The position numbers were made by a program, and so were the translations under genes. From DASUPK01 sp035456265 (lineage in GTDB: Bacteria > Actinomycetota > Thermoleophilia > Solirubrobacterales > 70-9), in assembly GCA_035456265.1 (NCBI GenBank), contig DATIDP010000123.1:1-35831 (forward strand): 35,831 bases of DNA. Reading direction: 5' to 3'. Shown in pieces: positions 15,789-26,896 of the stretch (its first letter is position 1; each line of letters begins with the position of its first letter). A model generated the notes under the pieces. It made no database searches. It worked only from the letters and a program-made list of their open reading frames with translations, and was not told where the DNA came from.

Positions 15789-16253
15789 GTGACGCGGGTG
15801 CTGACAGCGCTGGTCATGTTCGGCGCGCTCGGAGTGCTGGCCGGGCCGGCGCAGGCAAACAAGCATCACATGCACAAGCCCGCCGGCGTCAAGGGGGTCG
15901 TCTTGGACAGCACCTGCCCCGGCGCCTGCGCGGAGCCAGCCCCGCCGCCTCCTGCCTATACGGGGACGGTGACGATCACGGTGCGCCGCGCGAGCGACGG
16001 TGCCCTGGTCGCGAGCCAGGAGACCAGCGACGGGCATTTCCGCTTGCGCGTGAAGCGGGGGCAATACGACGTCAGTGCGGTTCCCCCGAATCCGCCCTCG
16101 TGCGAGCCGACGCCGTCGAGCGTGTGCCCGGCGAATGCAGAGCGAGCGGCGATCGTCGCCCCGTGCCTGATGGGTGAGATGAAGCGCGTGCAGGTCCGCC
16201 GGCATCGCATGACGCGTGTCGAGCTTCACGTGCGGAACGTCTGCATCGTCTGA
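15789..16253 (+). CDS. Secreted protein with carboxypeptidase-regulatory-like (Ig-fold) domain
   Basis: GTG 15789 is preceded by GGGAAG at 5 nt, and the start gives a good signal peptide (TRVLTALVMFGALGVLAGPA, cleavage after AQA at about residue 23). An in-frame TTG at 15765 would only add residues before it. The 154-residue product has a His-rich stretch after the signal peptide (NKHHMHKP), a Cys pair in TCPGAC, and a central domain. Its pattern TGTVTITVRRASDGALVAS...TSDGHFRLRVKRGQYDVSAV resembles CarboxypepD_reg/transthyretin-like folds. Further cysteines (SCEPT, SVCPA, APCLMG, NVCIV) suggest disulphides after export. No enzymatic function is recognisable. Confidence 0.75.
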   Translation: MTRVLTALVMFGALGVLAGPAQANKHHMHKPAGVKGVVLDSTCPGACAEPAPPPPAYTGTVTITVRRASDGALVASQETSDGHFRLRVKRGQYDVSAVPPNPPSCEPTPSSVCPANAERAAIVAPCLMGEMKRVQVRRHRMTRVELHVRNVCIV

Positions 16254-16264
16254 CCGACTCGAAG

Positions 16265-16337
<73 letters not shown>

Positions 16338-16350
16338 GGGGTGCCAAGTT

Positions 16351-16356
16351 TAGGCT
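16351..16356 (+). promoter_or_regulatory. -10-like TAGGCT before rnz, inside an inverted repeat
   Basis: TAGGCT ends 9 nt before the rnz ATG. It overlaps a 6-bp inverted repeat, GCCAAG (16343-16348) / CTTGGC (16355-16360). Confidence 0.4.
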
Positions 16357-16365
16357 TGGCGCGTC

Positions 16366-17349
16366 ATGGATCTCTCCGTCGTCTTTCTCGGCACCGGCGG
16401 CTCCGTGCCCTCGGCACGGAGGGCGACCGCCTGCGTGCTGATCCGCTCGGGCCGCAGCCGGATCCTGGTCGACGCGGGGGAGGGGGCGCAGCGGCAGATG
16501 ATCAACTCGACCGGCCTCGTTCAGGTCGACGACATCTACATCACCCACTTCCACGCCGACCACTACCTGGGCCTGCCCGGGCTGCTGAAGACGTACGACC
16601 TCCTGGAGCGCCAGAAGCCGCTCCGCATCATCGGCCCGGCAGGGCTGATCGGCCTCTTCGACGCGCTTCGCCGGATCTTCGGCAGGCTGCGCTACGACGT
16701 CGAGCTGGTTGAGCTGGAGCCGGGGGAGGCGGTGGAGCATGACGGCTTCGAGATGTGCGCCTTCGGCGTCGAGCACCGGATGAAGGCGCTCGGCTACGCC
16801 TACGTCGAGCCCGAGCGCCCCGGGCGCTTCGACGTCGACGCCGCCCGCGAGCGGGGGGTCACGGACGCCCGCGACTACGGGCGGCTGCAGAGGGGGGAGA
16901 CGATCGCGGTGAACGGCTCCGAGGTGCGGCCCGACCAGGTGATGGGCGAGCCGCGCCACGGCCGCAAGGTGGTGATCACCGGCGACACCGCGCCCTGCGA
17001 GATGACCCGCGTCGCGGCGCATGCGGCCCAGCTGCTCGTCCACGACGGCACGTTCGCGGTGGAGGAGTCGGCGCGCGCCGCGGACACTGGCCATTCGACC
17101 GCCCGCGGCGCGGCCCAGCTCGCGGTCGACGCCGAGGTCGACATGCTCGCGATCGTTCACGTCTCCTCCCGTTACAACGTGTCCAAGGTCCTCGACGAGG
17201 CCCGGGAGGCCTTCCCCAACACCGTCGCCCCACGCGACTTCGACCTGATCGAGATTCCGTTCCCGGAGAGGGGCGAGTCCCACCTCGTGCCGGAGGGTGC
17301 GAGGCAGCGTCCAGAGCCCCGGGCCGAGCCCGCGCCGATCCCGGACTAG
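16366..17349 (+). CDS. rnz: Ribonuclease Z (tRNA 3' endonuclease)
   Basis: This 327-residue MBL-fold endonuclease cuts tRNA precursors after the discriminator base. It starts directly with the family's MDLSVVFLGTGGSVPSARR. The zinc motif is THFHADHYLGL (60-70), followed by GVEHR (substrate His region), VITGDTAP (bridging Asp), HDGTF, HSTARGAAQLA (late His) and HVSSRY, all typical of RNase Z. The C-terminal ~25 residues are Pro/Glu/Arg-rich. ATG 16366 is preceded at 9 nt by TAGGCT and by no ribosome site. The gene is adjacent to a tRNA-Arg that lacks an encoded CCA, the substrate class needing this enzyme. Its TAG interlocks with the convergent alpha/beta-hydrolase stop (CTAG). Confidence 0.92.
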   Translation: MDLSVVFLGTGGSVPSARRATACVLIRSGRSRILVDAGEGAQRQMINSTGLVQVDDIYITHFHADHYLGLPGLLKTYDLLERQKPLRIIGPAGLIGLFDALRRIFGRLRYDVELVELEPGEAVEHDGFEMCAFGVEHRMKALGYAYVEPERPGRFDVDAARERGVTDARDYGRLQRGETIAVNGSEVRPDQVMGEPRHGRKVVITGDTAPCEMTRVAAHAAQLLVHDGTFAVEESARAADTGHSTARGAAQLAVDAEVDMLAIVHVSSRYNVSKVLDEAREAFPNTVAPRDFDLIEIPFPERGESHLVPEGARQRPEPRAEPAPIPD

Positions 17350-18227
17350 GTCCGGGCGAGGTCCGCGATGGCCTCCGTGACCGCCGGCGCCTGGTCCTCC
17401 TGGAGGAAGTGTTTGGCGGGCAGGATCGTCGCCTCAATGCCGAGCGCCTCTTCGATCGGCCGCCGCTGATCCTCGCCGAGCGCGGGGTCCCGGTCGCCCC
17501 AGAGGATGCGAGCGGGCCAACCGGCCTTCCGAAGCCCTTCGAGATAGAAGCGCTCCTTCTCGGCGGTCCGTTCGAACCCCCTGACGATGCGCTGGTAGGC
17601 GCGGCCGCCGTCGCCACCGCGAAGCAGGGTGAAGTGGGCGTCCACTTCCGCTGCTGGCGTGGCCGAGCGGTCGCCGATTCCGGTCCAGTAGAAGAGCCAG
17701 CGAGCGAGCGGCGGGCGGGTGCCGACGACCCACGCTCGGCCGATCAACGGCGGTGCGGCGAGCGCGATCGCCCAGAAGCGACGGAATCCGTCCACAGCGA
17801 GCAGCGTGTCGAGGACCGTGAGCGACCGGAGGCGGCCGGGGTTGCGGAGAGCCCATTCGAGCCCGATCGGCCCTCCGACGTCATGGAGGACGAGGTGGCA
17901 CCGCTCGATGCCGAGGGCGTCCACCGCGTCACCGGTCCAGCGCCCGAGGCCCGACCAGCTGTAGTCGAACTCCTCGGGACGCTCTGAGAGGCCCATCCCG
18001 GGCAGATCGAAGGCCAGGCCCCTGAGGCCGCGATCCGCGAGCGCGGGAACGACCTTGCGATAGAGAAACGAGCTCACCGGAACCCCATGCATCAGCACCA
18101 CCGGCTCGCCCTCGCCCTCATCTCGGACGAAGCTGCGGACACCGCCGGCCTCGAACTCGCGCCCGGCACGCCGGTGTTGCTCGATTGCTTCCGCAACCTG
18201 AGGGTTCACGTCCAGGGATCGTCTCAC
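17346..18227 (-). CDS. Alpha/beta hydrolase with Asp nucleophile (haloalkane dehalogenase / epoxide hydrolase type)
   Basis: This protein of about 293 residues has the alpha/beta-hydrolase core. VVLMHGVPVSSFLYR supplies the oxyanion HG. The nucleophile elbow LVLHDVGGPIG has Asp instead of Ser, as in haloalkane dehalogenases, fluoroacetate dehalogenases and epoxide hydrolases. The acid is in ILWGDRDPALG, and the catalytic His lies in AKHFLQEDQAPAV. FDLPGMGLSERP matches dehalogenase-type sequences. The substrate is unknown. The start is uncertain: GTG 18227 is used, GTG 18209 (NPQVAEAIEQ) is also possible, and TTG 18251 extends it by 8 residues. It is divergent from the pyr operon, and its stop shares CTAG with rnz. 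Confidence 0.82.
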   Translation of the reverse strand: MRRSLDVNPQVAEAIEQHRRAGREFEAGGVRSFVRDEGEGEPVVLMHGVPVSSFLYRKVVPALADRGLRGLAFDLPGMGLSERPEEFDYSWSGLGRWTGDAVDALGIERCHLVLHDVGGPIGLEWALRNPGRLRSLTVLDTLLAVDGFRRFWAIALAAPPLIGRAWVVGTRPPLARWLFYWTGIGDRSATPAAEVDAHFTLLRGGDGGRAYQRIVRGFERTAEKERFYLEGLRKAGWPARILWGDRDPALGEDQRRPIEEALGIEATILPAKHFLQEDQAPAVTEAIADLART

Positions 18228-18235
18228 CCCGCTGC

Positions 18236-18241
18236 TACGCT
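18236..18241 (+). promoter_or_regulatory. -10-like TACGCT of the pyrimidine operon
   Basis: TACGCT would start a transcript near 18248, giving a leader of about 47 nt that carries the PyrR-type hairpin. It overlaps the 5' end of the divergent hydrolase region. Assigned by position and resemblance to other -10 elements in the window. Confidence 0.45.
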
Positions 18242-18254
18242 GGCGCGGCAAGCC

Positions 18255-18287
18255 CCTTTAACCCGGTCCCGTGAGGCCAGGAAGGAG
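18255..18287 (+). promoter_or_regulatory. PyrR-binding RNA hairpin overlapping the pyrR ribosome site
   Basis: TCCCGTGAGGCC (18267-18278) fits the loop consensus of PyrR-binding RNA. CCTT (18255-18258) can pair with AAGG (18282-18285), CC (18262-18263) with GG (18280-18281), and GG (18265-18266) with CC (18277-18278), presenting that loop. The 3' arm is the start of the AAGGAG ribosome site of pyrR. No terminator follows, so control is probably translational, as known for mycobacterial PyrR. Confidence 0.7.
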
Positions 18288-18294
18288 CAAGGAA

Positions 18295-18861
18295 GTGAGT
18301 GACGAGAAGGTCGTGCTCGATCACGACGATCTGAGGCGGACGCTTGTCCGTATCGCCCACGAGATCGTCGAGAGGAACGAGGAGTCGGATCGGCTGGCGC
18401 TGGTCGGCATCCACACGCGCGGCGCCGTGATCTGCCGCCGCCTTCATGCCCTCGTCGGCGAGCTCTCGGGCACCGACGTCCCGCTCGGTGACCTCGACAT
18501 CTCCTTCTACCGGGATGACATCGAGCGACGCGAGCCGCGCGACGCGCCGGTGGTCCACGACTCCCACCTGGACTTCGACCTCGCCGGCCGCACCGTCGTC
18601 CTCGTCGACGACGTGCTGTACACCGGCCGGACCGTTCGCGCCGCCATCGACGCCCTCTTCGACTACGGCCGCCCCGCGCGTGTCCAACTGGCCGTGCTCG
18701 CCGACCGCGGCCATCGCGAGCTGCCGATCCGCCCGGACTACGTCGGCAAGAACCTGCCGACCGCGCCGGGCGAGCGGGTGAACGTGCGGCTGGAGGAGAC
18801 CGACGGAGTCGACGAGGTGGCGATCACACCCGCACAGGCGACAGCGAAGGAGAGGTCATGA
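18295..18861 (+). CDS. pyrR: PyrR: pyrimidine operon RNA-binding attenuator / uracil phosphoribosyltransferase
   Basis: This 188-residue phosphoribosyltransferase-fold protein binds the pyr mRNA when UMP is high and usually has weak uracil phosphoribosyltransferase activity. It has VGIHTRGAVICRRL (about 35-48), the PyrR-typical DISFYRDD and the PRPP loop TVVLVDDVLYTGRTVRAAIDA (about 102-122). The C-terminus (ADRGHRELPIRPDYVGKNLPT) is characteristic of PyrR. GTG 18295 is chosen because AAGGAG lies 7 nt upstream; an in-frame GTG at 18271 falls inside the hairpin loop. It is the first gene of the operon and overlaps pyrB by ATGA. Its own leader carries the predicted binding site, implying autoregulation. 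Confidence 0.94.
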   Translation: MSDEKVVLDHDDLRRTLVRIAHEIVERNEESDRLALVGIHTRGAVICRRLHALVGELSGTDVPLGDLDISFYRDDIERREPRDAPVVHDSHLDFDLAGRTVVLVDDVLYTGRTVRAAIDALFDYGRPARVQLAVLADRGHRELPIRPDYVGKNLPTAPGERVNVRLEETDGVDEVAITPAQATAKERS

Positions 18862-19817
18862 AGCACCTGCTTGGAGTGGAGGAGCTCTCGCGAGAGGAGA
18901 TGGAGCGCATCCTCGAGCGGGCCGAGAGCTTCGCCGAGGTCGGTCGCCGCGACATCAAGAAGGTGCCCACGCTCCGCGGCCGGACGATCGTCAACCTCTT
19001 CTACGAGTCGAGCACCCGCACCCTCTCCTCCTTCGAGCTCGCCGCCAAGCGGCTCTCGGCGGACGTCGTCAGCGTCAAGTCGGCCGGCTCGTCGGTCGAC
19101 AAGGGCGAGTCGTTGAAGGACACGGTCGCGACGCTCTCGGCCTACGACCCCGCGGCGATCGTGATCCGATCCCCGCACGCCGGCTCGGCACAACTGGTCG
19201 CCAACTGGACCGAGGCCTCGGTGATCAACGCCGGCGACGGCAAGCACGAGCACCCGACTCAGGCGCTGCTCGACGTCTTCACCCTGCGTCAGAGGATCGA
19301 TTCCCTCGAGGGGGCGAACATCTGGATCGTTGGGGACGTCCTGCACAGCCGGGTGGCCCGCTCCTGCCTCCTCGCCTTCCGGAAGATGGGCGCGAACGTG
19401 ACCCTTTGCGGGCCACCCACCCTGATCCCGCGCGGGATCGAGGCTCTCGGCTGCGAGGTCTCCTATGCCCTCGACGCCCTCGGCGAGGCGGATGTCGTCT
19501 ACGCCCTGCGGATGCAGCGCGAGCGGATGGGCGAGAGCTTCGTCCCCTCGCTCCGCGAGTACGCGGCCCGCTACCAGATCGACTCGCGCCGCCTCGGCCC
19601 ACGCCAGCTGCTCATGCACCCGGGCCCGGTGAACCGGGGCGTCGAGCTGGCCCCCGAGGTGATCGACTCGCCCCAGTCGCTGATCACCGCCCAGGTGGAG
19701 AGCGGGCTGGTGGTCCGGATGGCGATCCTCTACGAGCTCCTCGCCGGCAGCGACCGTGGGCGGCCCGAGCGCGGCCTGGCGGCGACTGACACCCCGACGA
19801 TCGGGCAGCCGGCGTGA
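18858..19817 (+). CDS. pyrB: Aspartate carbamoyltransferase catalytic subunit
   Basis: This 319-residue enzyme condenses carbamoyl phosphate with aspartate, the first committed pyrimidine step. Carbamoyl-phosphate binding residues are in FYESSTRTLSSFELAAKRL (48-66), with Ser52-Thr53-Arg54-Thr55 intact; the next residue is Leu where STRTR is most common. HEHPTQALLD (130-139) and HPGPVNRGVEL near the C-terminus complete the active site. Length and motifs match catalytic PyrB; no regulatory PyrI is present. ATG 18858 overlaps the pyrR stop (ATGA), and the pyrB stop overlaps the pyrC start (GTGA). Confidence 0.95.
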   Translation: MKHLLGVEELSREEMERILERAESFAEVGRRDIKKVPTLRGRTIVNLFYESSTRTLSSFELAAKRLSADVVSVKSAGSSVDKGESLKDTVATLSAYDPAAIVIRSPHAGSAQLVANWTEASVINAGDGKHEHPTQALLDVFTLRQRIDSLEGANIWIVGDVLHSRVARSCLLAFRKMGANVTLCGPPTLIPRGIEALGCEVSYALDALGEADVVYALRMQRERMGESFVPSLREYAARYQIDSRRLGPRQLLMHPGPVNRGVELAPEVIDSPQSLITAQVESGLVVRMAILYELLAGSDRGRPERGLAATDTPTIGQPA

Positions 19818-21193
19818 GCGTCTCCGCGAACGGCACAGGCCGGGGGCGGGACGCGCCACGGCTCGTCTCACGCTCGGGGCCGGCGGCGAATCTGGTCGTT
19901 CGCGGAGTCCGGCTCTTCGACCCACGCACCGACCTCGACGACAGCCGCGACCTCGTCATCCGCGGCGGCGAGATCGCCGAGCTCGCCGAGCCCGGCGCCG
20001 CCGCCGAGATCGAGGGAGCCGAGACGGTGGAAGGCGAAGGACTGCTCGCCCTGCCGGCGTTCGTCGATCCGCACGTCCATTTCCGCGTCCCCGGCCAGGA
20101 GCACAAGGAGGACCTCGAGACCGGCACCCGGTCCGCGGCGGCCGGTGGCTACTGCGCCGTGATCGCGATGGCGAACACCTCGCCGCCGATCGACTCGGCC
20201 GCGGTCCTCGGCTCGGTCCGCGAGCGGGCCGAGCGCGAGGCATCGATCCCCGTCGGCTTCGTCGCCAACGTCACTCGCAAGATGGACGGGGTGGAGCTCA
20301 CCGAGATGGCCGAGCTCCGCGAAGCCGGCGCGATCGGCTTCTCCGACGACGGGCTTCCCATCGCCAACGCCAGGGTTCTGCGCAGAGCGCTCCAATACCA
20401 GCGGCTCGCCGCCGGGCTGATCGCGCTCCACGAGGAGGACCCCGAGCTCTCCGCCGGCGGCGTCATGCACGAGGGCGAGGTCTCGGCCGCACTCGGGCTG
20501 GCCGGCGTGCCCTCGGTATGCGAGTCGACCATGATCGCCCGTGACTGCTCGCTGGCCCTGTACGAAGACACCCCGATCCACGTCCAGCACCTCTCGGCAC
20601 GCGCATCGGTGGAGGAGGTCGCGCGCGCCAAGGCCGCAGGCGTCCGGATCACCTGCGAGGCGACGCCGCATCACTTGACGCTCACCGACGAGGCCGTCCG
20701 CAGCCTGGACGCCCGCTTCAAGATGAACCCGCCGCTGCGCTCGGAGGACGACCGCCAGGCTCTGATCGAGGGCCTCCGCGACGGGACGATCGACTGCGTC
20801 GCGACCGATCACGCACCGCATGCCGCGGAGGAGAAGGAGGTGCCCTTCGAGGAGGCGGCCTGGGGCGTGACCGGGCTGGAGACCGCCTTCGCCACCCTCT
20901 ACACGGACCTCGTCCTGCCGGGCGTGCTGCCCCTGGAGACGCTCGTCGAGCGGATGACCTGCGGCGGGGAGCCCTTCGGGATCGAGGCGCCGCGAGTCGA
21001 GGCCGGCGCTGCCGCCAACATCGCGCTGATCGATCCCGAGCAGACATGGACGGTGGGCGAGGAGGGCTACGAGAGCCGCTCCTACAACAACTGCTTCGCC
21101 GGGCGGGAGCTGACCGGCCGGATCGTGATGACCGTCGCCGCCGGTCAGGTGGCCTACCGGCAGCGTTCCTTCGCGCTGGGGATCGCCTCTTGA
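19814..21193 (+). CDS. pyrC: Dihydroorotase
   Basis: This 459-residue zinc amidohydrolase interconverts carbamoyl-aspartate and dihydroorotate. Metal and substrate motifs appear in order: VDPHVHFRVPGQEHKED (84-100), the AAAGGYCAVIAMANTSPP segment, LIALHEEDPE (His), HVQHLSA (His), MNPPLRSEDD, and ATDHAPH (about 330, catalytic Asp). It is a type I bacterial dihydroorotase. The first ~25 residues before NLVVRGVRLF are an unconserved extension; the GTG 19814 start is kept because it overlaps the pyrB stop (GTGA). The stop overlaps the TTG of the next gene. Confidence 0.94.
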   Translation: MSVSANGTGRGRDAPRLVSRSGPAANLVVRGVRLFDPRTDLDDSRDLVIRGGEIAELAEPGAAAEIEGAETVEGEGLLALPAFVDPHVHFRVPGQEHKEDLETGTRSAAAGGYCAVIAMANTSPPIDSAAVLGSVRERAEREASIPVGFVANVTRKMDGVELTEMAELREAGAIGFSDDGLPIANARVLRRALQYQRLAAGLIALHEEDPELSAGGVMHEGEVSAALGLAGVPSVCESTMIARDCSLALYEDTPIHVQHLSARASVEEVARAKAAGVRITCEATPHHLTLTDEAVRSLDARFKMNPPLRSEDDRQALIEGLRDGTIDCVATDHAPHAAEEKEVPFEEAAWGVTGLETAFATLYTDLVLPGVLPLETLVERMTCGGEPFGIEAPRVEAGAAANIALIDPEQTWTVGEEGYESRSYNNCFAGRELTGRIVMTVAAGQVAYRQRSFALGIAS

Positions 21194-21765
21194 GCGGCAG
21201 CGGCAAGCTCGACTCGGATCGGACCGCGCTCGTCGTGATCGACGTCCAGGAGGGCTTCCGGAGGGCGATCCCCGACTTCGACCGGATCGCGAAGGCCACC
21301 GCCACCCTGATCGAGGGGGCCGAGGCGATCGGCATCCCGGTGCTGATCACGGAGCAGTACCCGAAGGGCCTGGGGGAGACGGTGCCCGAGGTCTCCGAGC
21401 ACCTGCCCGCCGAAGCTCGCCCGCTCGAGAAGGTCGTCTTCTCGGCCGCGGAGGCCGAGGGATTCGACCTCGAGGGGCGCGACCAGGCGCTCGTCTGCGG
21501 CATCGAGACCCACGTCTGCGTCAACCAGACGGCGCTCGACCTGCTCGCCGATGGGGTCGACGTGCAGGTCGCCGAGGACGCGGTGGGCTCCCGGACCGAG
21601 GAGAACAAGCGGGTCGGTCTGCACAAGATGGAGCGCGCGGGCGCCGAGATCACCAGCGTCGAGACGGCGCTCTTCGAGCTGCTCGGCCGCGCCGGGACCG
21701 ACGAGTTCAAGCGGGTCCAGAAGCTGATCCTCGACTATGCCCCCAACCCGGAGCCGGTCGTCTGA
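21190..21765 (+). CDS. Isochorismatase-family cysteine hydrolase embedded in the pyr operon
   Basis: This 191-residue protein has the fold and triad of the isochorismatase superfamily. Asp18 is in LVVIDVQEGF, Lys81 in LEKVVFSAAE, and Cys110 in CGIETHVCVNQTA. TEQYPKGLGETVPEV matches the ISOC1/YcaC-like branch rather than true isochorismatases. Superfamily members hydrolyse nicotinamide, N-carbamoylsarcosine or ureidoacrylate (RutB), so a damaged pyrimidine or carbamoyl by-product is conceivable; the substrate is unknown. The start is TTG 21190, overlapping the pyrC stop (TTGA), and the stop overlaps the carA ATG (TGATG). Mycobacterium has an unrelated small gene at the equivalent place between pyrC and carA. 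Confidence 0.85.
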   Translation: MSGSGKLDSDRTALVVIDVQEGFRRAIPDFDRIAKATATLIEGAEAIGIPVLITEQYPKGLGETVPEVSEHLPAEARPLEKVVFSAAEAEGFDLEGRDQALVCGIETHVCVNQTALDLLADGVDVQVAEDAVGSRTEENKRVGLHKMERAGAEITSVETALFELLGRAGTDEFKRVQKLILDYAPNPEPVV

Positions 21766-22869
21766 TGAGCGGCTACATCCTGCTGGAGGACGGCACCCGG
21801 TTCGACGGGGAGCTGGTGGGCTCGGGAGGGGAGGTCTCCGGCGAGGTCGTCTTCAACACCTCGATGACCGGCTACCAGGAGGCGGTCACCGATCCCTCCT
21901 ACGCCGGTCAGATCATCACCTTCACGTACCCGTTGATCGGCAACTACGGCGTCTCGGGGGAGGCGATGGAGTCCGACCGCGTCCAGGCGCGGGGCGTGAT
22001 CATGCGGGAGGGGAAGAACGGGGAGGACGCCGCCACCGCCGAAGGCGGCTGGCTCGACTGGCTGCGCGACAACGGCATCGCCGCGATCGGCGGGATCGAC
22101 ACCCGCGCTCTGGTCCGCCACATCCGCGACCGCGGCGCGATGCGGGGCGGCATCTTCCCGGCCGATCTCGCCGAGACCGGGGCCCGCGAGAAGGTCGATG
22201 CGGAGCCTTCGATGGAGGGCGCCGACTTCGCCCGCGAGGTGACTCCGCCGGCGCCGGTCGAGCTCGACGGCGCGGGCCCGCACGTCGTCGGGATCGACAC
22301 CGGCATCAAGCTCTCGATCATCAGGCAGCTGCGGGAGCGCGGCTGCCGGGTCACGCTCGTGCCCTGCGACACCTCGGCCGAGGACGTCCTCGCTCGCGAC
22401 CCGGACCTCGTCTTCCTCGCCAACGGCCCGGGCGACCCCGCCGCCCTCGACTACGTCGTCGAGAACGTTCGCGGCGTGGTCGGCAAGAGGCCGGTCGTCG
22501 GCATCTGCCTGGGCCACCAGCTGCTCTGCCGGGCGGTCGGGCTCGAGACCTTCAAGCTGCCCTTCGGCCACCGCGGCGCGAACCATCCGGTCAAGGACCT
22601 CGAGACGGGCAAGATCGACATCACCTCCCAGAACCACGGCTTCGCGGTCCTCGGCCCGGGAGGTGACCGGACCATCGACGGCGACGAGCCCGTCCGCTGG
22701 CAGACGGACTTCGGCGAGGCCGAGCTCTCCCACCTCAACCTCTACGACCGGACCGTCGAGGGCCTGGTCCTCAGGGACGTCCCCGGGTGCACCGTCCAGT
22801 ATCACCCCGAGGCCGGTCCCGGCCCCCACGACGCCCGCTACCTCTTCGACCGCTTCCTGGAACTCGTCG

Positions 22870-22877
<8 letters not shown>
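21765..22877 (+). CDS. carA: Carbamoyl-phosphate synthase small (glutaminase) subunit
   Basis: This 370-residue glutaminase subunit releases ammonia from glutamine for CarB. The N-terminal domain (EDGTRFDGELVGSGG, EVVFNTSMTGYQE, GGIDTRALVRHIRDRGAM) is specific to CarA. The class I amidotransferase domain has FLANGPGDPA, the catalytic Cys in GICLGHQLLCRA (about residue 248), and His-Pro-Glu in VQYHPEAGPGPHD (about 345). It begins one base into the previous stop (TGATG) and overlaps carB by 8 bp, consistent with coupled, stoichiometric synthesis. Confidence 0.96.
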
Positions 22878-26003
<3,126 letters not shown>

Positions 26004-26007
<4 letters not shown>

Positions 26008-26876
26008 CGGCCAACCGGGCCCCGAGGGTCGGGGAGCGCGTCCTCGCCCCCTTCGGGCGGCGCCGCTGCGAGGTGACGCGGAATCTCGCCTCGGGCGGCT
26101 ACCGGATCTTCTCGGCCCTGGACTCGGCGGGGCCGATGCCGGCGGCCGGCCAGTTCTACATGCTGGCCGCGGACTCGGGTTGGGGCGGGGTGGACGGGCG
26201 CCCCTATCTGGCTCGTGCCTTCTCCGTGGCCGATGCGGCGCGCGAGGACGGAGGGGTGCGGCTCGACTTCCTGGTGCAGGCCGTCGGCCCGGGAACCTCG
26301 CGGCTTGCGACGCTCGAGGCGGGGAACGGGCTCTGGATCCACGGGCCGCTCGGACGGCCATTCTCGGCCCCTCGCGACCTCGCCAGGGACGCCGCCGGCG
26401 CGATCCTGGTCGGCGGGGGGATCGGCGTGGCACCGCTCGCGATCTGGCGCCGGCAGCTCCTCGCCGCCGGCGTGCCCGCCCGCGTGCTGCTCGGCTTCCG
26501 CGACAAGCCCAACTCCGGCGGACTCGAGCTCTTCGACTGCTCGGAGATCCGGCTCGCCAGCGAGGATGGGCACACGGGCCACCGCGGCTTCGTCACGGAC
26601 CTGCTCGCCGTCCTCCTTGAGGGCGACGATGCCCGCAGCGCGGCCATCTTCGCCTGCGGGCCGCCGGCGATGCTCGAGGCCGTGCGGGGGATGTGCGCGG
26701 AGCGGGGGGTGGCCTGCGAGCTCGCGATGGAGGCGCCGATGGCCTGCGGCTTCGGCGCCTGCTTCGGGTGCGCCATTCCCGTCGCGGGCGGCGCCTACAT
26801 GCGGCTCTGCGTCGACGGGCCGGTGGTCCGGGGCGACGAGATCGAGACCGCCCTCGTCCCGGGGTCCGGTCACTGA
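26004..26876 (+). CDS. pyrK: Dihydroorotate dehydrogenase electron-transfer subunit (PyrK type)
   Basis: This 290-residue FAD and [2Fe-2S] subunit passes electrons from PyrD to NAD+. An FAD-binding barrel has RPYLARAFSVAD (an R-x-x-S-type motif). An NAD-binding domain has AILVGGGIGVAPLAIWRR and IFACGPPAMLEAV. The iron-sulfur cysteines are Cys248, Cys253, Cys256 and Cys269 in MACGFGACFGCAIP and RLCVDGPVV, with the exact C-x4-C-x2-C-x12-C spacing of PyrK. GTG 26004 overlaps the carB stop (GTGA). Together with the following pyrD it implies a class 1B, NAD-linked dihydroorotate dehydrogenase, unlike the quinone-linked class 2 enzyme of mycobacteria. Confidence 0.93.
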
Positions 26877-26896
26877 TCGAGAACAACGGCACCGTG

